DNA of 64,000 nt from Trogon surrucura (taxonomy: Eukaryota; Chordata; Aves; Trogoniformes; Trogonidae), in assembly GCA_020746105.1 (NCBI GenBank), contig CM036633.1, positions 11,082,501-11,146,500 on the forward strand, given 5' to 3'. The position numbers and the translations under genes are program-made. Shown here piece after piece: positions 11,901 through 25,650 of the stretch. Under the pieces are notes generated by a model that saw nothing but the letters and a program-made list of their open reading frames with translations, was not told where the DNA came from and searched no databases. Positions within the stretch are counted from its first letter, which is position 1. Each line of letters opens with the position of its first letter.

Positions 11901-14759
11901 TGACGGGGTCTTTTTTCTGCAGAAGAACTAAAGCTGGTGACTGTTTTTTTTTAACCTGAACTAGGCCAAAAGATTTCTAAGTAAAATCATAAACTGATAA
12001 TATAATAATTTCTTTAAATCAGCTCTTTTATCAGGTTATGAGAACATTTTTCAGAATTATTTCCATGGCTCCTGGCTGCCCGAGAGCAGTCTGGGCTCCA
12101 TCGGTTTCTGCAAGGGATGGATTAAGATTTTACTTCAGTGCTCAGCCCTTTAATCCAGACCAACACATGCAAAGAATTTCAGAAAAGCCCTCCCAGTCAA
12201 GACAAACTTTCTCAGCCACTCAAGAGCAGTATTTTTCAGGGTTATCCTTGGATGCTTTAAATTGTCCTCCCCAGACCATCACTTGCTCATGTGTGTTCCC
12301 TAACACAGTCTTCAGTCACACCTCTTTGCTACCCAGCGGGATGCAATTAGTCCCACCTTAAGTCACACTACATGCTGCCAAAAATACAAGCATCTCCTTC
12401 TCATCTCCCTCGCTCCTGCAAGTTTGCAGAGCAAATTTGTTTTCGGACCGAATCAGTAAGAGGCTGTGCGTTGCACCCTCTGTTTTGCGGGTTAAAGAGG
12501 CTTCCAGAGGTTGTTCCGGGGTGGCAGACGGGAGTACAAGCACGTGGTAGAAACCATCCAAAGTCCACCCGTCCTCACACGTGTGAGCACACGTGTGCAA
12601 TGTCACGTTCGGGCTCTGCAGCCTGTGCAAGGCGAAAAGCCCTGTCCAGAAAGACCTGGGTGCAGCTACTCACAAGGTCCCACCAGGTCCTGAACTTTCC
12701 ACCAGAAGCAATAGGGACGGCGTCACAGCCCTCATCTGCTGACATCTTGCCAGTTGACATCTTGCCAGGCTTGCCCATACGCCAGTGTCCCTGGGAGAAA
12801 GCTTCCTGCTCCTGAGCAGGTTATTGGCATTCAGCTGCTGATGCAATCCCGAAAGGGCAAAAGCAGGGTCTCGCTGCTTTCTACGAGTCCCAGCATGACC
12901 ATGGACCAATGTCACTGGTAATGAGTGGCAGTTGTGCCACCGACTCTGGCAGGAATAGAATTCAACCCTGTTTGAATGGCCTTCTTGGTTTTCCACACAA
13001 AATGTATCTCCTGGACTGCCCCCTGGCTAAAACCCGGTGCTCTCCCAATGGACTCACTTTCCACAGACATCTAAATGGCAAAGTCCCATTTTTTGAAGTT
13101 ATTTACATAGAGACAATAACGGTGCCAGAAAGTTTTTAAAGGGATCTGCAAAAGAACCTCAATTTTATTTTACACGGGTGATGATGAAGGTGCTTTTGAA
13201 CCTTACATAAAATAACTATTTGTACTTTTGCATAGCTTTAGATATCTTTAAAAAGAGGAGTCGATGTCACTTCTAAAATTGCACTAACAAATCTGGCCCT
13301 TTGGCGCTTCCAGAAATGCTACCCAGCATGCAACCTTTGAAAACACCCGAGCTATGTTTTAATGCTTTTAATCTGTACCTCACCTTACAAGTGCTATTAA
13401 TGTTTATTATAGATTAAGGCCAAAGTGAAGATAACAACGAGTTCTTTACAGTTTCTTTTGAGTTAAAACTGGATTTTGCAACACCGTGCAAATGAAAGAC
13501 AAGAAAAGTTTCTTTGGACAGTAGCCCTAAAAAACAGTTACTGAGGTATACATATATGTTTACATATACTAAAAAGACCTTTTTATTATTCTATAGGTGA
13601 AAAAATGCACAGAGTCAGTAGCATGATAAAAGAACTACAAAGTGGACTCAAAGCATGGTTTATTTTTAATTGAGATGAAAAGTGAAAAATACAAAATATT
13701 TAGAAGCAACCTTGAAAGCGAAATATTTTCTGCAAAATGACCTGGCAAAATGAGTACTAAATAACATGTATTCACAGAAGTAAAGATCCTATAGACAAAA
13801 AATGAAAGGTAAGTGCCAGCTTTCAGTGAAAATAATGAGAATGTTATTAGAAAGAACCTGTTTGGGCTGCATTTATGGGAGTTTTGGAAATCATGCAGAA
13901 ATAACAAATCTGAAAATCTTTACCTGTAATATTTATATCTTTGAATATCACCATGTGCCCAGTATTTTGAGAGCAGATGGGGTTAGAGATGCAGCTGGGC
14001 TCTCTCTACTAGTTATGACGGCCTTATGCCAGTTTGTTGCAGCTAAGGACCCGTTATGAACATCATTGTGTTTTGTCCTCAAATGTTCTCTTAAAGATTA
14101 ATTACCATTCTAATCTTGTAAAACTGAACCTGCTGCAGGTACCTGACCAGAATAATCACTGAGCCATACTGGTGCTGTCAGCCACAACCTGCCCTTTAGC
14201 ACATGGACGAGACATCCACAAAAAGATGTGGCAGAAAGATGCTATTACTGGGACCTCCGTGTGCCTAGCTGCATTTTTAAAATACATTCTCTTTTTGACT
14301 CCTTATTGATCTTAAAAAAAACCCAAACAAATAAATAGATCCGATGGCTGGCTTGCAGAAAATCAAGTCTTGCAGCTGCACGTTAGTACCAGTACTTTTT
14401 TGTCTTGCATTGATGTTGTCCACGCTTTATGATCTGCGGCTGAGACAGAGTAAAAGGAGCAGAGGAAAAGAATCCCTTTTTTTTTGTATTCCAAATACTG
14501 CTTTAATAAGACTGAAAGTCTCTCTCTTTCTCTCCTTATAGCCCTACAGCAAATAAATGGAGGTGTCAGCCCAACACCCTTGTAGGTTTAAACTGAATGG
14601 AAGTGTCCTTTTGAAAAGCTTGTTCTGTCTGACAGTCCTGAATGTGCTCCTATTGCAGTTCCTTTGAACACCCATCTTTTCTGTGTTGGTGCTCTGCTGA
14701 CATGGCTTTTCGTTGAGTTAAAGATTAACAGAATGCTACAGAATGACAGGACTTTGTGA

Positions 14760-15130
14760 TAACTTAATTGCACGAAACATAGTTGCTCCTATGCAAATCG
14801 GGGTATAATTGGACACTAAGAAATTACTCCCCCTGTATAAAGATGGCAAAGTGGATTTTGGACACACATGGGGAATAACAATCTACTACCTTTTATTGTA
14901 TTTGAAAAACATAGTTCATAGTTTTTATGATGAGTGTCAGACATGCATTTAATGCCATGAAACTGTTTGATTGTGTACATTAAATATAGATTTTGAAAGC
15001 TCTAAAGCCTCCTTGTTTTAAATGTATTTTAACTGCTGACATTGGAATTAACATAACAATGTGGGAGCTCTGCAATACATTCATAAACTGTGAATTGTAA
15101 TGGACATACCTTTCAAAGGTCCCAGGGTAT
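14760..15130. promoter_or_regulatory. candidate conserved non-coding element
   Basis: A low-CpG, AT-rich, repeat-free block with dense ATTTA, TTAAAT and CATAA words and no coding signal. It is proposed as a possible distal regulatory element of the nearby developmental gene on texture alone. Confidence 0.25.
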
Positions 15131-18100
15131 TTACCAGCCAGAGAGAACATGGCAGAAACTCTTTTAAATGAGAAAACACTGAAGAAGCTTCCTGAAACAA
15201 TTTCTTTGCTACAGTTAGGTTTGGCTAAGGGTAAGCACGGGATTATAGCTTCACCTAAACAATTATCATAAATCGGATAGAAAAATTATATTATAATCAC
15301 AAAAGGGGACCATTCCAGGGCCATTGCTGCAACCCAAACTAAAGGTCTACGATAAACAGCAATTGAAAAAACAAGGTTAAAACCAAGAGTGATGTGTGAT
15401 GACCACAGAACCGGTGATACTATTTATCACACTATTTAGGATTTACCTTTAACAAGAGCAAGGGATCGTAAACCAAAGTACATTGAGCTAAGCCCTGTCT
15501 CGTGTCGAAAGAGCACAATTACAGTGCATCCCATCCCTCTCCCCTGGTGCTTCGCTGCGAAGGCTCAACACTTTAGGAATGCTAAAGCACAATGGAATGG
15601 AAATGGTATTGGAACAGAAAGAGTCTCCCGAAATGAACTGTACGCAGCCCGTTGTGTTGGCATGATTGATACTGGAGCATGTAGGTGTAATGAAACTGAT
15701 GCTGTCTCTTCTGCACCTGTGATTTATTGAGTACAAATTTAAGATGAGAAAAGGCCCCATACCAGGAGCTGCATCTTCCCCCTCAAAGAGGGTATGGTCA
15801 TCCATCACCAGCCATTGCAAAAGGCCCAATAGTGAGCGGCTCATCAGATGAGCCAATAGTCTCTTTGTTGGGATTCCTAACAAGTGTTGGATCAGCAAAA
15901 GTCTATTTAGGCTGGTGGACCTTTCAGGACCAATTTGTAGTGGGTCACTGATTCTGCTAGTGTATTATCTTCTCTACTACTAGTACCAGTTGGGCAAGCA
16001 GCAAAGATTAATGATTTTAGCTGCCGACTGTTTGTGGCAATCTACTGCTTCTGGACCAAAGATTAAGATTTTTTTGTGCTTTACTAGAAAGGACACACCT
16101 TTTATCCGGGACCCATTTTTATTTGCTGAGTTCTGTACAAATAATGATAAAAAAAAATAATGGGCACCTCAGCTGCCTTTTTAATGGCAATACAAAGGAT
16201 TTTTGCTGGTGCATAGCACAACAGAAGAGGGTTTTGCAAGGGAATAACAAAACTCAAAGCTCAAACTCAAGTTTCATTCTCATTGGGTTAGAGAATATGG
16301 CACAGCACAGCTCTTTTCCCCATCTCTCAATACGCAGTGCAAAGATCTCCCTCTTTCTCTTTAAAGGAAGAAGGAAGGAAACGGGGCTCTCTGCAGCAAG
16401 AGCTCATTTTCCATGTTGGTCTTTCATTATTTTTCATAGCAGAGATCCCCATTATGGATTTAGTCATGGGGCAAAATAACCCAAGACCCATCCCAGGAGC
16501 CTGAATCTGTGCTAGGTCTCCCTGGCTTCTGGGTTGCTCCAGTGATACCGAGTGGCTTTGGTCACATTTGGACAGAAATTAGAGTAAGAAATACAATGAC
16601 AACAAAGTAATTCTACTGTTGGAAAGCAAAAGGGGCAAAATCAGGATAAAAGGACCCCAAATGGCAGCACTGGTCCAAGTTTTCAGCACGGGTATTATGT
16701 GCCTGTTCCAGTGCAATGTGCTAGGAATTTCCCAGCAGCTGAGGAGAAGGTTCCAGCTCTATCACAGGCAAAGGTCAGGCTGGCAGAAAGATATGAGCAT
16801 CCAGCAGTGAGAAAATGGTACCGAAACAAGCAGAATTCCTGCAAAAGGGCTTGGCAGGAATTAATCTTTGCAAGGGGCTTCAACTGCAGATGGGCCCGGG
16901 CTCAGGGTGAGCTCAGGGAAGTCCCGTGCGCTCCCTCAGCATTCCCAGCCCCGAGAGGTTAAACACATCGTGCCGCAGCGTTTCCAAAGGAAAGCCCAGG
17001 ATCTTCCCTCCATTGAAAAACAGGAAAAAGCATCTGAGGTTGTGAAAAATGCACTCATCAAGGATCTAATTTTGAAAGGGAAGAATTCTGTAAATGACCT
17101 AATAAAAAAAAGTGATCTAATTGTTTCCACGACTGCTTCTGAAATTACCAGAGCCTTTTCTCCTCGCTTGTCATTGTTCATGGAGTCATAAATCACAACC
17201 CGGGAGATCACTCAGCTCTTGACAATTTGCAACCATACTACCAGGTCTTGTATTTGGCCGGGTTGCGATCACTGACAAGCTGTTACTTAAGCAGTTGACA
17301 GGTTCAAAATAGCACAAACTACAAGGATATCATCAAGTAAAGAGCTTTTAATTTTTTTTTTGCATGCTTATCTTCTGCTCTTGTTGTGAGCACTGTCAGA
17401 AAACACGAGTACTCCACTATAGATGTTGCAAAAACACAATGTGAAATCTAACATGATTATGAATTTCGCTCCATGCTGTTTCTTGAAATACGGATGCAAT
17501 TTCACAAGGCAGGTAAAGGTCTCTCGTTCTGAAGGACATTTATTTTAAAAAGTCTTCCACATGTTATGTGAAGGATGTTTTCTTACTTCAACTGCTGAAA
17601 TGGGCTTTCATCAAAAATGAAAAGCACAGGAAGCCAAAATTGTTGGAAAATTATTGACTTTCCAAAAAAACTAACAGCATCACACTGCATCTCACACCTT
17701 TTTATCTTTTGGTGGCCACCTCTCTGGATTTATCGTTGGTGGTGTTTGGATGTTGGCAGCCTGCATGGGTCCCTGGGAACAAGGTGCTGGAGCCAGGGCT
17801 CCTCTGGTTGGAAACAAGGGAAAGCCACCTCGTTTAGCTCGTTTAGCTGCCGGAGCAGCGCAGTGGCAGAGCAAAGCAAACACCACTACTGGCAATAAAG
17901 ACAGGGTGATGACATATATATTTTAAATCCCGGCTGGCCAAACAACAGTAGGCGTTCCTCAAATTTGATCCTCCAGATGACAAACGCCCTTCTCTCTTTT
18001 GTTCCTCCAACAAACCTGAGCTCACCCATTTTGCAGCTGTATTTCGTTCCTGGGTCAGCCTTGCAGACGTGTTTTGGTGTTGCTCAGTGAGCCTGGGCCA

Positions 18101-19700
18101 TATTTTAAACACATAGTTATGGAAACTGGGGTGCACCTGGCACTGCGAAACACCACACTGGAATCTCTCCTCTCATACAAATGGCAGAAAATGTCCTTCC
18201 TAAACCACTTCACAAATAATCTCACAGCTTATAAAGTTCAAACTCGTCCCTCTAGGCACTTTCTTGGATTTAGTGCCATTAAAGAAAAAAAACTTGATAC
18301 TAAATATTAAGCTGGACCCATAATTTCTGGCAAACCCTCTTGACAGTCCTTCTTTTTGGGATGGTCATCCCATATGATGCAGCTTCTTTCTTTAAGGAAA
18401 CTCTCCCATACCTAGGGAAAAACCAGTTTTTTGAATGAATCATCAGAAGGTGACCTAACCTTTGCTCAGAGTGAACAAGGACCTGACAGAAAGTTGGGGC
18501 CAAGAAAGCAACTTTTCTGACCCATGCAAGAGGTTCCAAGAAATGAATTTAACAACTAAGCATTGGCAAGGGGAGAGCCAGTGCTGTGGTGAACTTCCGA
18601 AGTAGTTACACTGGAAATGAAACGGGGATCTGTGGTAGGAGTCAAAGCTGTGCAAATGACTTCATAAGAGCAAGAGTGCTGAAAAAGACAGAAAAAAAAA
18701 AAGAGCTTGTAAAAATCTCACAGTGCAGTTTTTGGGCTTGCTTGTTTGTTTGTTTTTTCCTTCAAAAATTGCCACCCTGGGAGGACTTAGCCTTTTTAGG
18801 TGTCCTTTATTTGATTCTGGCCTGGTTTCATAAGGGCAGAGGACATCGGCAGGCAGTGTCCTAGGTAGGGGTCAAGCACTGAGCTTGAACTGTTTGCAAA
18901 CCTTGGCTGGAGAGCAAAGCCCAGACAACTCCTCATGGCGAGGAATGGGGAAAGGGTGCTTATGAAAGAGCTACATGCTGCAGGACACTTTGCTCTGCCC
19001 TTCCAACTGAGCTAAAGGAGGTGAAAATGTTACTTGCAGGGAAACCTGTTCAAAGTCAAGTGCTCCTGCTTTTAGTGCAGGTTTTGCAAAAAAAAAAACA
19101 AAAAAAAAAACCCCACCAAAAAAATCCCCAAATGTAAAGATCATTTGCAAACAGGACAGAAGGGTAACAACTGGAGACTTTGCTTCCTTATCACTCTAAA
19201 CGGAGCATTATCGTGGCTAAGTTCAGACTTGGATACAGTTTTTTCTCCCTGCTGAATTCAAAGGCAAAGTGCACAGCTGGCCTAGGCTACAGTCTTCTGC
19301 ACACAGAATCGACCTGTCTTAAAGGAAGATCAGTTCTCTGCTGATGGCACTCAATAGCTAGAGCAAAACAAAAGGGCAGCTGGTCAGAAATTGCTCAGTG
19401 AAACATCACGAGACACTGAGCAGAGCCAAGCAGCGTGGAGACTCGCTGAAGCACTTCGGGGAACACAGCTCAGAGAAATGTGTGATCGTTACACCTAAAT
19501 AGAGAGTGAGACCCTGTGTAAGAGGAGTCCAGGGTGAAGACTGAACGCACAGAAAAGCATCAGCTCCAAAGAGAGCTTTGTGTTCCTGCAAAGGAAGAGA
19601 ATGTTCAAAGACAACCAGTAGCCCTGCATATTCATCTCCATTTAGATATTGATGTGATTGTGCAGTAATATCCCAAGTTCTTCCATAGATTTCTAGTTAG

Positions 19701-19770
19701 TCGAGGAGGAAGAGAAAGGACAAGTGACATGACCAAGGCCAGAGAGGTAATCAGTGGCAGAGAAAACCAC
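19701..19770 (-). mobile_element. MIR SINE fragment, reverse orientation
   Basis: The words AAGTGACATGACCAAGG followed by GTAATCAGTGGCAGAG match the reverse complement of the MIR core ('aagtgacttgcccaaggtcacacagctagtaagtggcagag'). About 70 bases are recognisable and heavily diverged, as expected for this ancient amniote SINE. It lies immediately left of the poly-C run. Confidence 0.65.
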
Positions 19771-19783
19771 AACCCGCCCCCCT

Positions 19784-19809
19784 CCCCCCCCCCCCCCCCC
19801 CCCCCCCCC
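19784..19809. repeat. poly-C homopolymer, 26 bases
   Basis: An uninterrupted run of 26 C follows the C-rich lead-in CCCGCCCCCCT and is followed by a further C- and A-rich stretch to about 19835. It would be a G-quadruplex/i-motif-prone site, and its exact length may be a sequencing estimate. Confidence 0.95.
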
Positions 19810-19835
19810 GCCCAAACCCAAAAAAAAACCCCCAA

Positions 19836-22800
19836 CACCACAAAACAGATTCTTCTCCCACTCCTCCTCTCCCAATTCCATTAGTTGCTGAGACTTCTGG
19901 ACAATTGTGCTTCTAGAAACCAGAAAGAGTTTCAGTGCTTTAAAGGTCAAGCTCAAGCATAGCAAAGCCCTGGGGCAAAAATACGTTTCTTCTCCTCTCC
20001 CTTCCCTCCAGCAAATGTATTTTCCAACACTTTCAATAGGGAAGGTTAGTCCTTCACTAGAGTCCCTTGAATAAAGAGAAGCTTCTGGGAGCACACTGAG
20101 CAAATAGGTTATTTTGAAAGGACAAGTTAGCTCTATAATTTGCCTTCACAATATGTTCTGCACTCTAATTACAAATGCAAACACAGTAATTGAAAACAGC
20201 ATCATAAAACTCTAAAGGAAGCCATAAGTGATATAATACATGGACATGTTTACCATTTGGTGCAGCAGGATGCCTCTGTGCTGTTTCCCCCATGTTTAAA
20301 CAGGGCGGAGATTTGCTTTTCTATCATAAAGTTAATTCGTGACAGCAATCCCTCCCTCAGCCTCCCCATTCCTGAGCCTGGGTCAATTAATACACAGCTT
20401 TCAGAAAATATTTCCTTTCTTTTCTCAAGTGAGAAGAACCTCTTTTCCTTTTGAAAGACAAAAAAATAGTTAATTAAAGCTATTCCAAACGGAAGAAAAA
20501 AGGGAAGATCTTCATGTGTTCTTTACCTGTGATGCCCCACTCTTGCCTGCAACAGCAAATAACCCAGTAGGGTGAAATGCAGACAGGATTGGGGGCTGCA
20601 CTGCTCCTCCCCCATCTGAACTGCCCTTGAGGAGATTTCAGCCCTGGGAGAGGGGTTCCCCGCACAGCTTTCCTTCAGGTACCCACTGCCTGGATAGTGC
20701 AGGCAAGCAGTGGCTCCTGATGCTCTCCAGCCATTGAACGAACTCTCCCATGTCCTAGGGTGTGGAGAAAAGTTTAAAGCTCCGTTTTTTCCCAGTAGAA
20801 GCAGGGTGAGTAGTTTAGGCTGATGAAAAGCAATGGAAGACGGGCTGAGAGTTTTCTGCATGGCTGGGCAGTGGGAGGGTCTCCAGCATCCTGCACATGG
20901 GGCGGCAGTCCCACATTCCTGCCTTCATCCACTTTGTCCTTTTTTGCCCTTCTACCCTCTGCCATCTCTCAGGTCACCCTCTCCGTGTCAGAGTGGAGCC
21001 CTGCTCTGACAAAGACTTCAAACCAAGGCAAAGCCTACGGGCCTCAAACGTCTTCCCAGACGCAACGCAGAGAATGGAAAAAAAGTGGAAAAATAGATGT
21101 AGTATCAGCCCTGTCCTCTGGGAAGGACTTTGGGATGCTGGGTGATGGGGAGGGCTGCTCAGCACTTCAGGGAGCGCTGAAGGAGGAGCGGTGAGAATGA
21201 CCCATTTGCAGAGGAGCCAGGTGGTGGACAAACCAACAGAGATAGGATTTGGGCTGAGTACGCACTGACAGGGTCCTGCAAGCTCACCTAAGCTTAACAG
21301 CTGCTAAATAACATGACAAACCATGTGATTCAAACCAGAACGGTTCAACCTCCCTTTCGAGATCAATGAAGACGTGTGTCCTATCTGCAGCTCGCTCCGG
21401 CTCGCACGCGCGCACACCCCGTCTCTTTAGATTTGCTGAAAGCTGCTATGGCCTGATTTTCAGAGGTGCTGAGTGCCTGCAACTCATCATGACAGGCTAT
21501 ACATCAAATCCATCACCTCTTGGGAAACTTGATTACCCTTGTGGAAACCCTCATTTCAAGCATTTAACTGGTTCCTACTGGTTTCAGCCGGCCAGCTAGG
21601 TTTTGGAATGGATCACTCTGTTTGGGCTGTGCTAATCCTTCAGGAGAAATAAATCCAGGTCCATGGGGACCAGTGTAGGAATCCACTGAAACCTCTAGAA
21701 AGATATCAATTAAAAGGAAAAAAAAATATTATCTATTTTTAAAACATGGAACTAAAAAATACCTCACACTTGGCTGGTTAGAACTGTTCATCAGGTGACT
21801 TGCTGCTGAACAGATGTCTCCAGCTGGGAATTCTTGGATGAAACTCTCTATCTTCTCCTTTTTTTTATAAACCAGTTATTAAAGAAGTACATTAGAGGTT
21901 TGAAACGTGTTAATTCAAGCCAGAAAAACAAAACAAAACAGAAACCACACATGCATTGCCAAGAGAGAGGTTGCTGAGGTGTAATCACAGATTTAAGGGG
22001 TGAAGCTCTTTATCTGGATGCTTGAAGGAGGAAAACGCAGTTATTTAAAAACTGCAAATGCAGCGTTAAGGCTGCACATAAACAGGGCACTCACACTGAA
22101 AGCATGGAGAGTCTTAGAGGAGGTTGTCCAGGAGACTCTCAGCTGTTTTTTTGACAGTGCTTAAAAAACTTACAAAGTGGTAGTTAATTGCGTACATGGA
22201 AATCAGTGCTTAGCAATTAGCGAATTTATTTTTCCTAAATTTTCAGTGACAACGGGTATTAATATATATATTTATAAAAGCTAATTAATGTTTTATTACT
22301 GTTTAACCAAAGATGCTGGCTAGAAGAGAGATAACTGAATCTGACATAGCGTGGGCATATACTGATTGCTACAGGCATTGTTTCTTTTCTACCTTCTAAG
22401 GATATATGCTGGAAATTTTGGTGTGCATTTTTTCCTCCACTAACATATGAGGAATCCTACCAGAGGAAAATAAGCAAATCCAAAGTGCCCCATAGGATTG
22501 CCATTCAAATAGACACAGAAATGAAGCAACCTTCCCTGACCACCTTTCATTCTCAGAGCAGCCGGCGCTCATCTCACGCTGCCCCTCTCCTTCCTGCATT
22601 TTTCTGTGAGTCCTCTCTCCAGCCAAGGAGATACGGTCACTTTTTATGGGATCTCAGAATGACCCATACAGCAACCTGCCAATTTGGCTGGAGAACGTTT
22701 AGCTTGGGAAACAGCAGGTGAGGATTCGTAGCACCGCTGCGCAAAATAATTTAACCATTCTGCAGAGCAGCTCTGGAAGAAAAGAAATAGTTACAGAGAA

Positions 22801-24929
22801 GCTGCAGCTTGCGCCAGGGACAGCAATCAGCTTCATGAGCCCTATCCATGCCCCAGTCAGGTCACATTAGACCCTCTCCCCCCAGACCCTCCCTAGGATC
22901 CTCATTGCGGCCAATGATGGGAAACATCTCCAGCTTTTCCAGGGCCTGGAGGTGCCTAGTGAGATTTAAACTGGGAGGTGTTCACAACATGCAGCAATAC
23001 GCAGACACACAGGCTAAACCACAGTTTGATTTCCCAAAGAGAAAATGGCAAGTTGCACTATAAGCCAATATTTTGTTTGGGTCAACAGAACATAATTTAC
23101 ACTCTGAGATTGATTTTAAAAGCATCTGATCTGCGGTTATTCAAGGTTGTGGATCTGTTTATATGTAAAATAAAAGAAAATAGGGAGCCTTCTTTCCCCC
23201 CTCTGGGTAATAGCTGAGTAAGTTTTCCCCAGGCTATCAAGAAGAGCAAATAAAACATTTTCCCAGAATTATTCCCTTTCTTTGTCTCTCTTCTTTTCCC
23301 TTCTCGCATTCAGGACTTAAAAATGTTTAGGGAGGAACGTGGAGGCTTACTGAAGGCACCTTGTTTCCAGTACGGCTCCATATTCTCTCTCAGAAATGCA
23401 TGAAAGGACTTTAATTTCAATGAGTAACAGCTTTGCACTAAATACTTCCTCACTTTTCTCCTGCACCTGGATCTATATGGAGGGGCTAGTACAGGAATAG
23501 GTGCATAAGATTCACCTAAGAATCCTTAGGCAAATAGAGAGTTTCATTCCCAAAGGGCAGAATAAATCTGATCCTTCCTCTTCTGATCATCAAGAGCACA
23601 GAAGCTGCAAACCTGACCAGTACATCAAAAAGGAGCTTGAAAAATACTTCGAGCAAAAAATGCTAACGGTGCATCCTTCTCCTGTAACTGCACTGATATT
23701 AAATCAGGAAACAGTACAGAACAACCACAAACACATCTATACAGGGGCTGTCAAAACAGAAACAAAACAAAATCCCTAATGGAGACTAAAGGTGCAAAGA
23801 GCAAAAAGAATATACAGTGTAGGGTTTATGATTACATTTAAATACTTATGCAGCAAGTGCTGCAAAGGGAATTCCAAACATTTTCTATATATAAGCAGTT
23901 TTTTTTTATCCAGGACTTTGTGCAATGAAAAGGAATTACAAATCAGTCTGAATGAAAGGGTACAGGTCCCAGCGGGTGTCAGAGTAAGCCTGTGGACTCC
24001 TGGGCTGTAACGACAGCACAGGTCGAGGGATGTGCCCAGCTCCGCTGCGAGGAGCCTCTCTGGTGCTGCAGATGTTGAACCCACAGCAGCACTGGTCTTT
24101 CTGAAAAGATATTTCTGAAAAGACCTGAAAAGGTCCTGAGTTTCCTCAAGCGCAACTGAGGCCAGATCTCACCTCCTTCTTGACCACCTAAAGATCTGAT
24201 CGTCAGGAAAGTCTCCCACTGAGCCCCTTGGAGAAACAGGCAACAGACTGTGGACAGAGAGGGATGTTGACCTTTTCTGGAGGATCTCCTGGCTGCTCAC
24301 GACTTTGTGACATTAGGCATAGGTCCAGGACACTTTCCCTCTGTCTCTGACATCTCATTTGTCTATATCCCTTCCTAGGAAACTAAAAACCCTTGAGAAG
24401 ATCGCTTTTCCTACCCATACATCTGTGCAGTACTTCTGTATTCATAAGAGAAGCAGATAAGCAGGAGAAATTCTTTTTTTTTTTTTTTTCCAAGTAAGAT
24501 GTAGTCCAAGTTCTGAAGTGTTTGAAAAGCCTTTGAATGACATGGAATGCCGTTGCAAGATACGACTGCAGTAATTATAGTTCTTCAGCTTCTACTGGCT
24601 ACTTCAGCCCCAAAAGGAGACTTCTGATCACTCAGAAAGGTTTTGGTGCTGCTTATTAGCTAAATGCTCCTAAAGGGGCTCAGATAATGAATTCTACATG
24701 CCATGGTTCAAGTGGGAAGCAGGACTCAGCCCAAGCACAGGAGGAAAGCTGTTCCTAGCAAGGCTCTAACTGGGGATTTTGTGCTACCAGATCAGGTGTT
24801 TCTGCTAGAGACGATTTTTATCGTGGTGGCAAGAGCAGTACTAAGAAGAATGTGTATTAGAGGGGGCTATGATGAGTTTGGAAATTATGAGGAAGAGACA
24901 AATTCTCCTGAAAACAAGTTTGGATCGAC
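19836..24929. other. non-coding, no gene recognised
   Basis: No gene is recognised. It contains one palindromic repeat remnant (21450-21500), an AT-rich unique block at about 22140-22330, a 16-base T run at 24474-24489, and otherwise moderately complex unique sequence. Open frames of up to about 140 codons appear on both strands without any family resemblance. Confidence 0.5.
21450..21500. repeat. arm of an old palindromic sauropsid repeat
   Basis: The stretch reading GGCCTGATTTTCAGAGGTGC and then TGAGTGCCTGCAACTC closely resembles the well-known reptile/bird repeat beginning 'ggcctgattttcagaggtgctgagcacc'. The matching second arm is not recognisable, so only half of the element seems to survive. 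Family assignment is from memory. Confidence 0.55.
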
Positions 24930-25650
24930 TCATTCATGGCGCTGCCGGGCTAAGGCAGAAAGAAATAACCTCGAGGAGTCAAGCCACGGCAGCAACCCCC
25001 CCCACCTCCAGCGCCCCCCAGGCCGCCCATCCCTCCTGTCCTGAGCCCGGCGCTGCCGGCCCGGGCTAACGCCGAGCAGAGGGGGTGGGAGCGGAGGGGC
25101 CACTTCCCCCTCAGAACCCCAACCAAACAAAAAAACCCACCAAACACAAACCCTCCCTCCCGGCTCCTGCAGCCACCCAGCCTCGCAGGGACGCGGAGCC
25201 TCGCCTCGGCATCACCCCAGAGTGCGCTGGTGCGGCGCTCTGAGCCTCCCAGGATCTCAACACCCCCCTCTTCCCTCCGTTCCAGGAGCCGTCGCGTTCC
25301 TCACCCCGGTCCGCACCAGCCCCCACCCAAGGCTCGGTGCCGGTTGTACAGCGCCGGTTGCGGACGGGAGCCAAGCGCCGGCGGGGGGAGTTGTCGGGGC
25401 TGGACACCGCTCCGGGGAGAGCAGCTCCGCGGCCAGCCCCCCCCCCACCTCCCCGCTACCCACACAGGCGAGCTCACAGTTTTAATTAAAAGCCTCTAAA
25501 TTACGTCGTCCCGTATAGCAATACCCCTTCGCGTGCGCGTATTTTGCAGGACCCCCCCCCCCGCCACGACTGAGCAAACCCTAAGCCCGTCGCCCGCACA
25601 TACTGATACCCCCCGCCCACATCCCCCCCCCCCCCCAAGCGGGAGTTAAT
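24930..25650. promoter_or_regulatory. GC-rich patch with poly-C runs (possible CpG island)
   Basis: GC content rises sharply over about 700 bases, with CpGs (for example around 25180-25440) and C runs of 10, 11 and 14 bases at about 25437-25446, 25552-25562 and 25623-25636. Open frames on both strands (up to about 100 codons) are compositional. It lies about 4.3-5 kb upstream of the MAFB start site and could be a distal promoter or regulatory island. No transcript evidence is visible. Confidence 0.4.

Larger units (their letters stand above)
10219..19700. other. non-coding, AT-rich, candidate regulatory blocks
   Basis: No gene is recognised. Several stretches are AT-rich, low in CpG and free of repeats, and are the best-looking candidates for conserved non-coding elements: about 10980-11060, 11590-11900, 13330-13470, 14760-15130 and 15240-15470. 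Short direct duplications occur (for example a 15-base-period repeat of TGACATCTTGCCAG at 12740-12768, and a 10-base one near 17830). A-rich tracts at 10788-10800 and 19087-19130 are simple sequence. Open frames up to about 150 codons show no family resemblance. Confidence 0.5.

Noticed and set aside
12900-12975. Possible further MIR fragment (GTAATGAGTGGCAG ... GAATTCAACCCTG)
   Set aside because: Only two short words match, separated by an insertion. Too weak to call without a library search.
24474-24489. T run considered as the tail of a reverse-strand retrotransposon
   Set aside because: No element sequence or target-site duplication is recognisable on either side. The same holds for the T run at 55185-55204.
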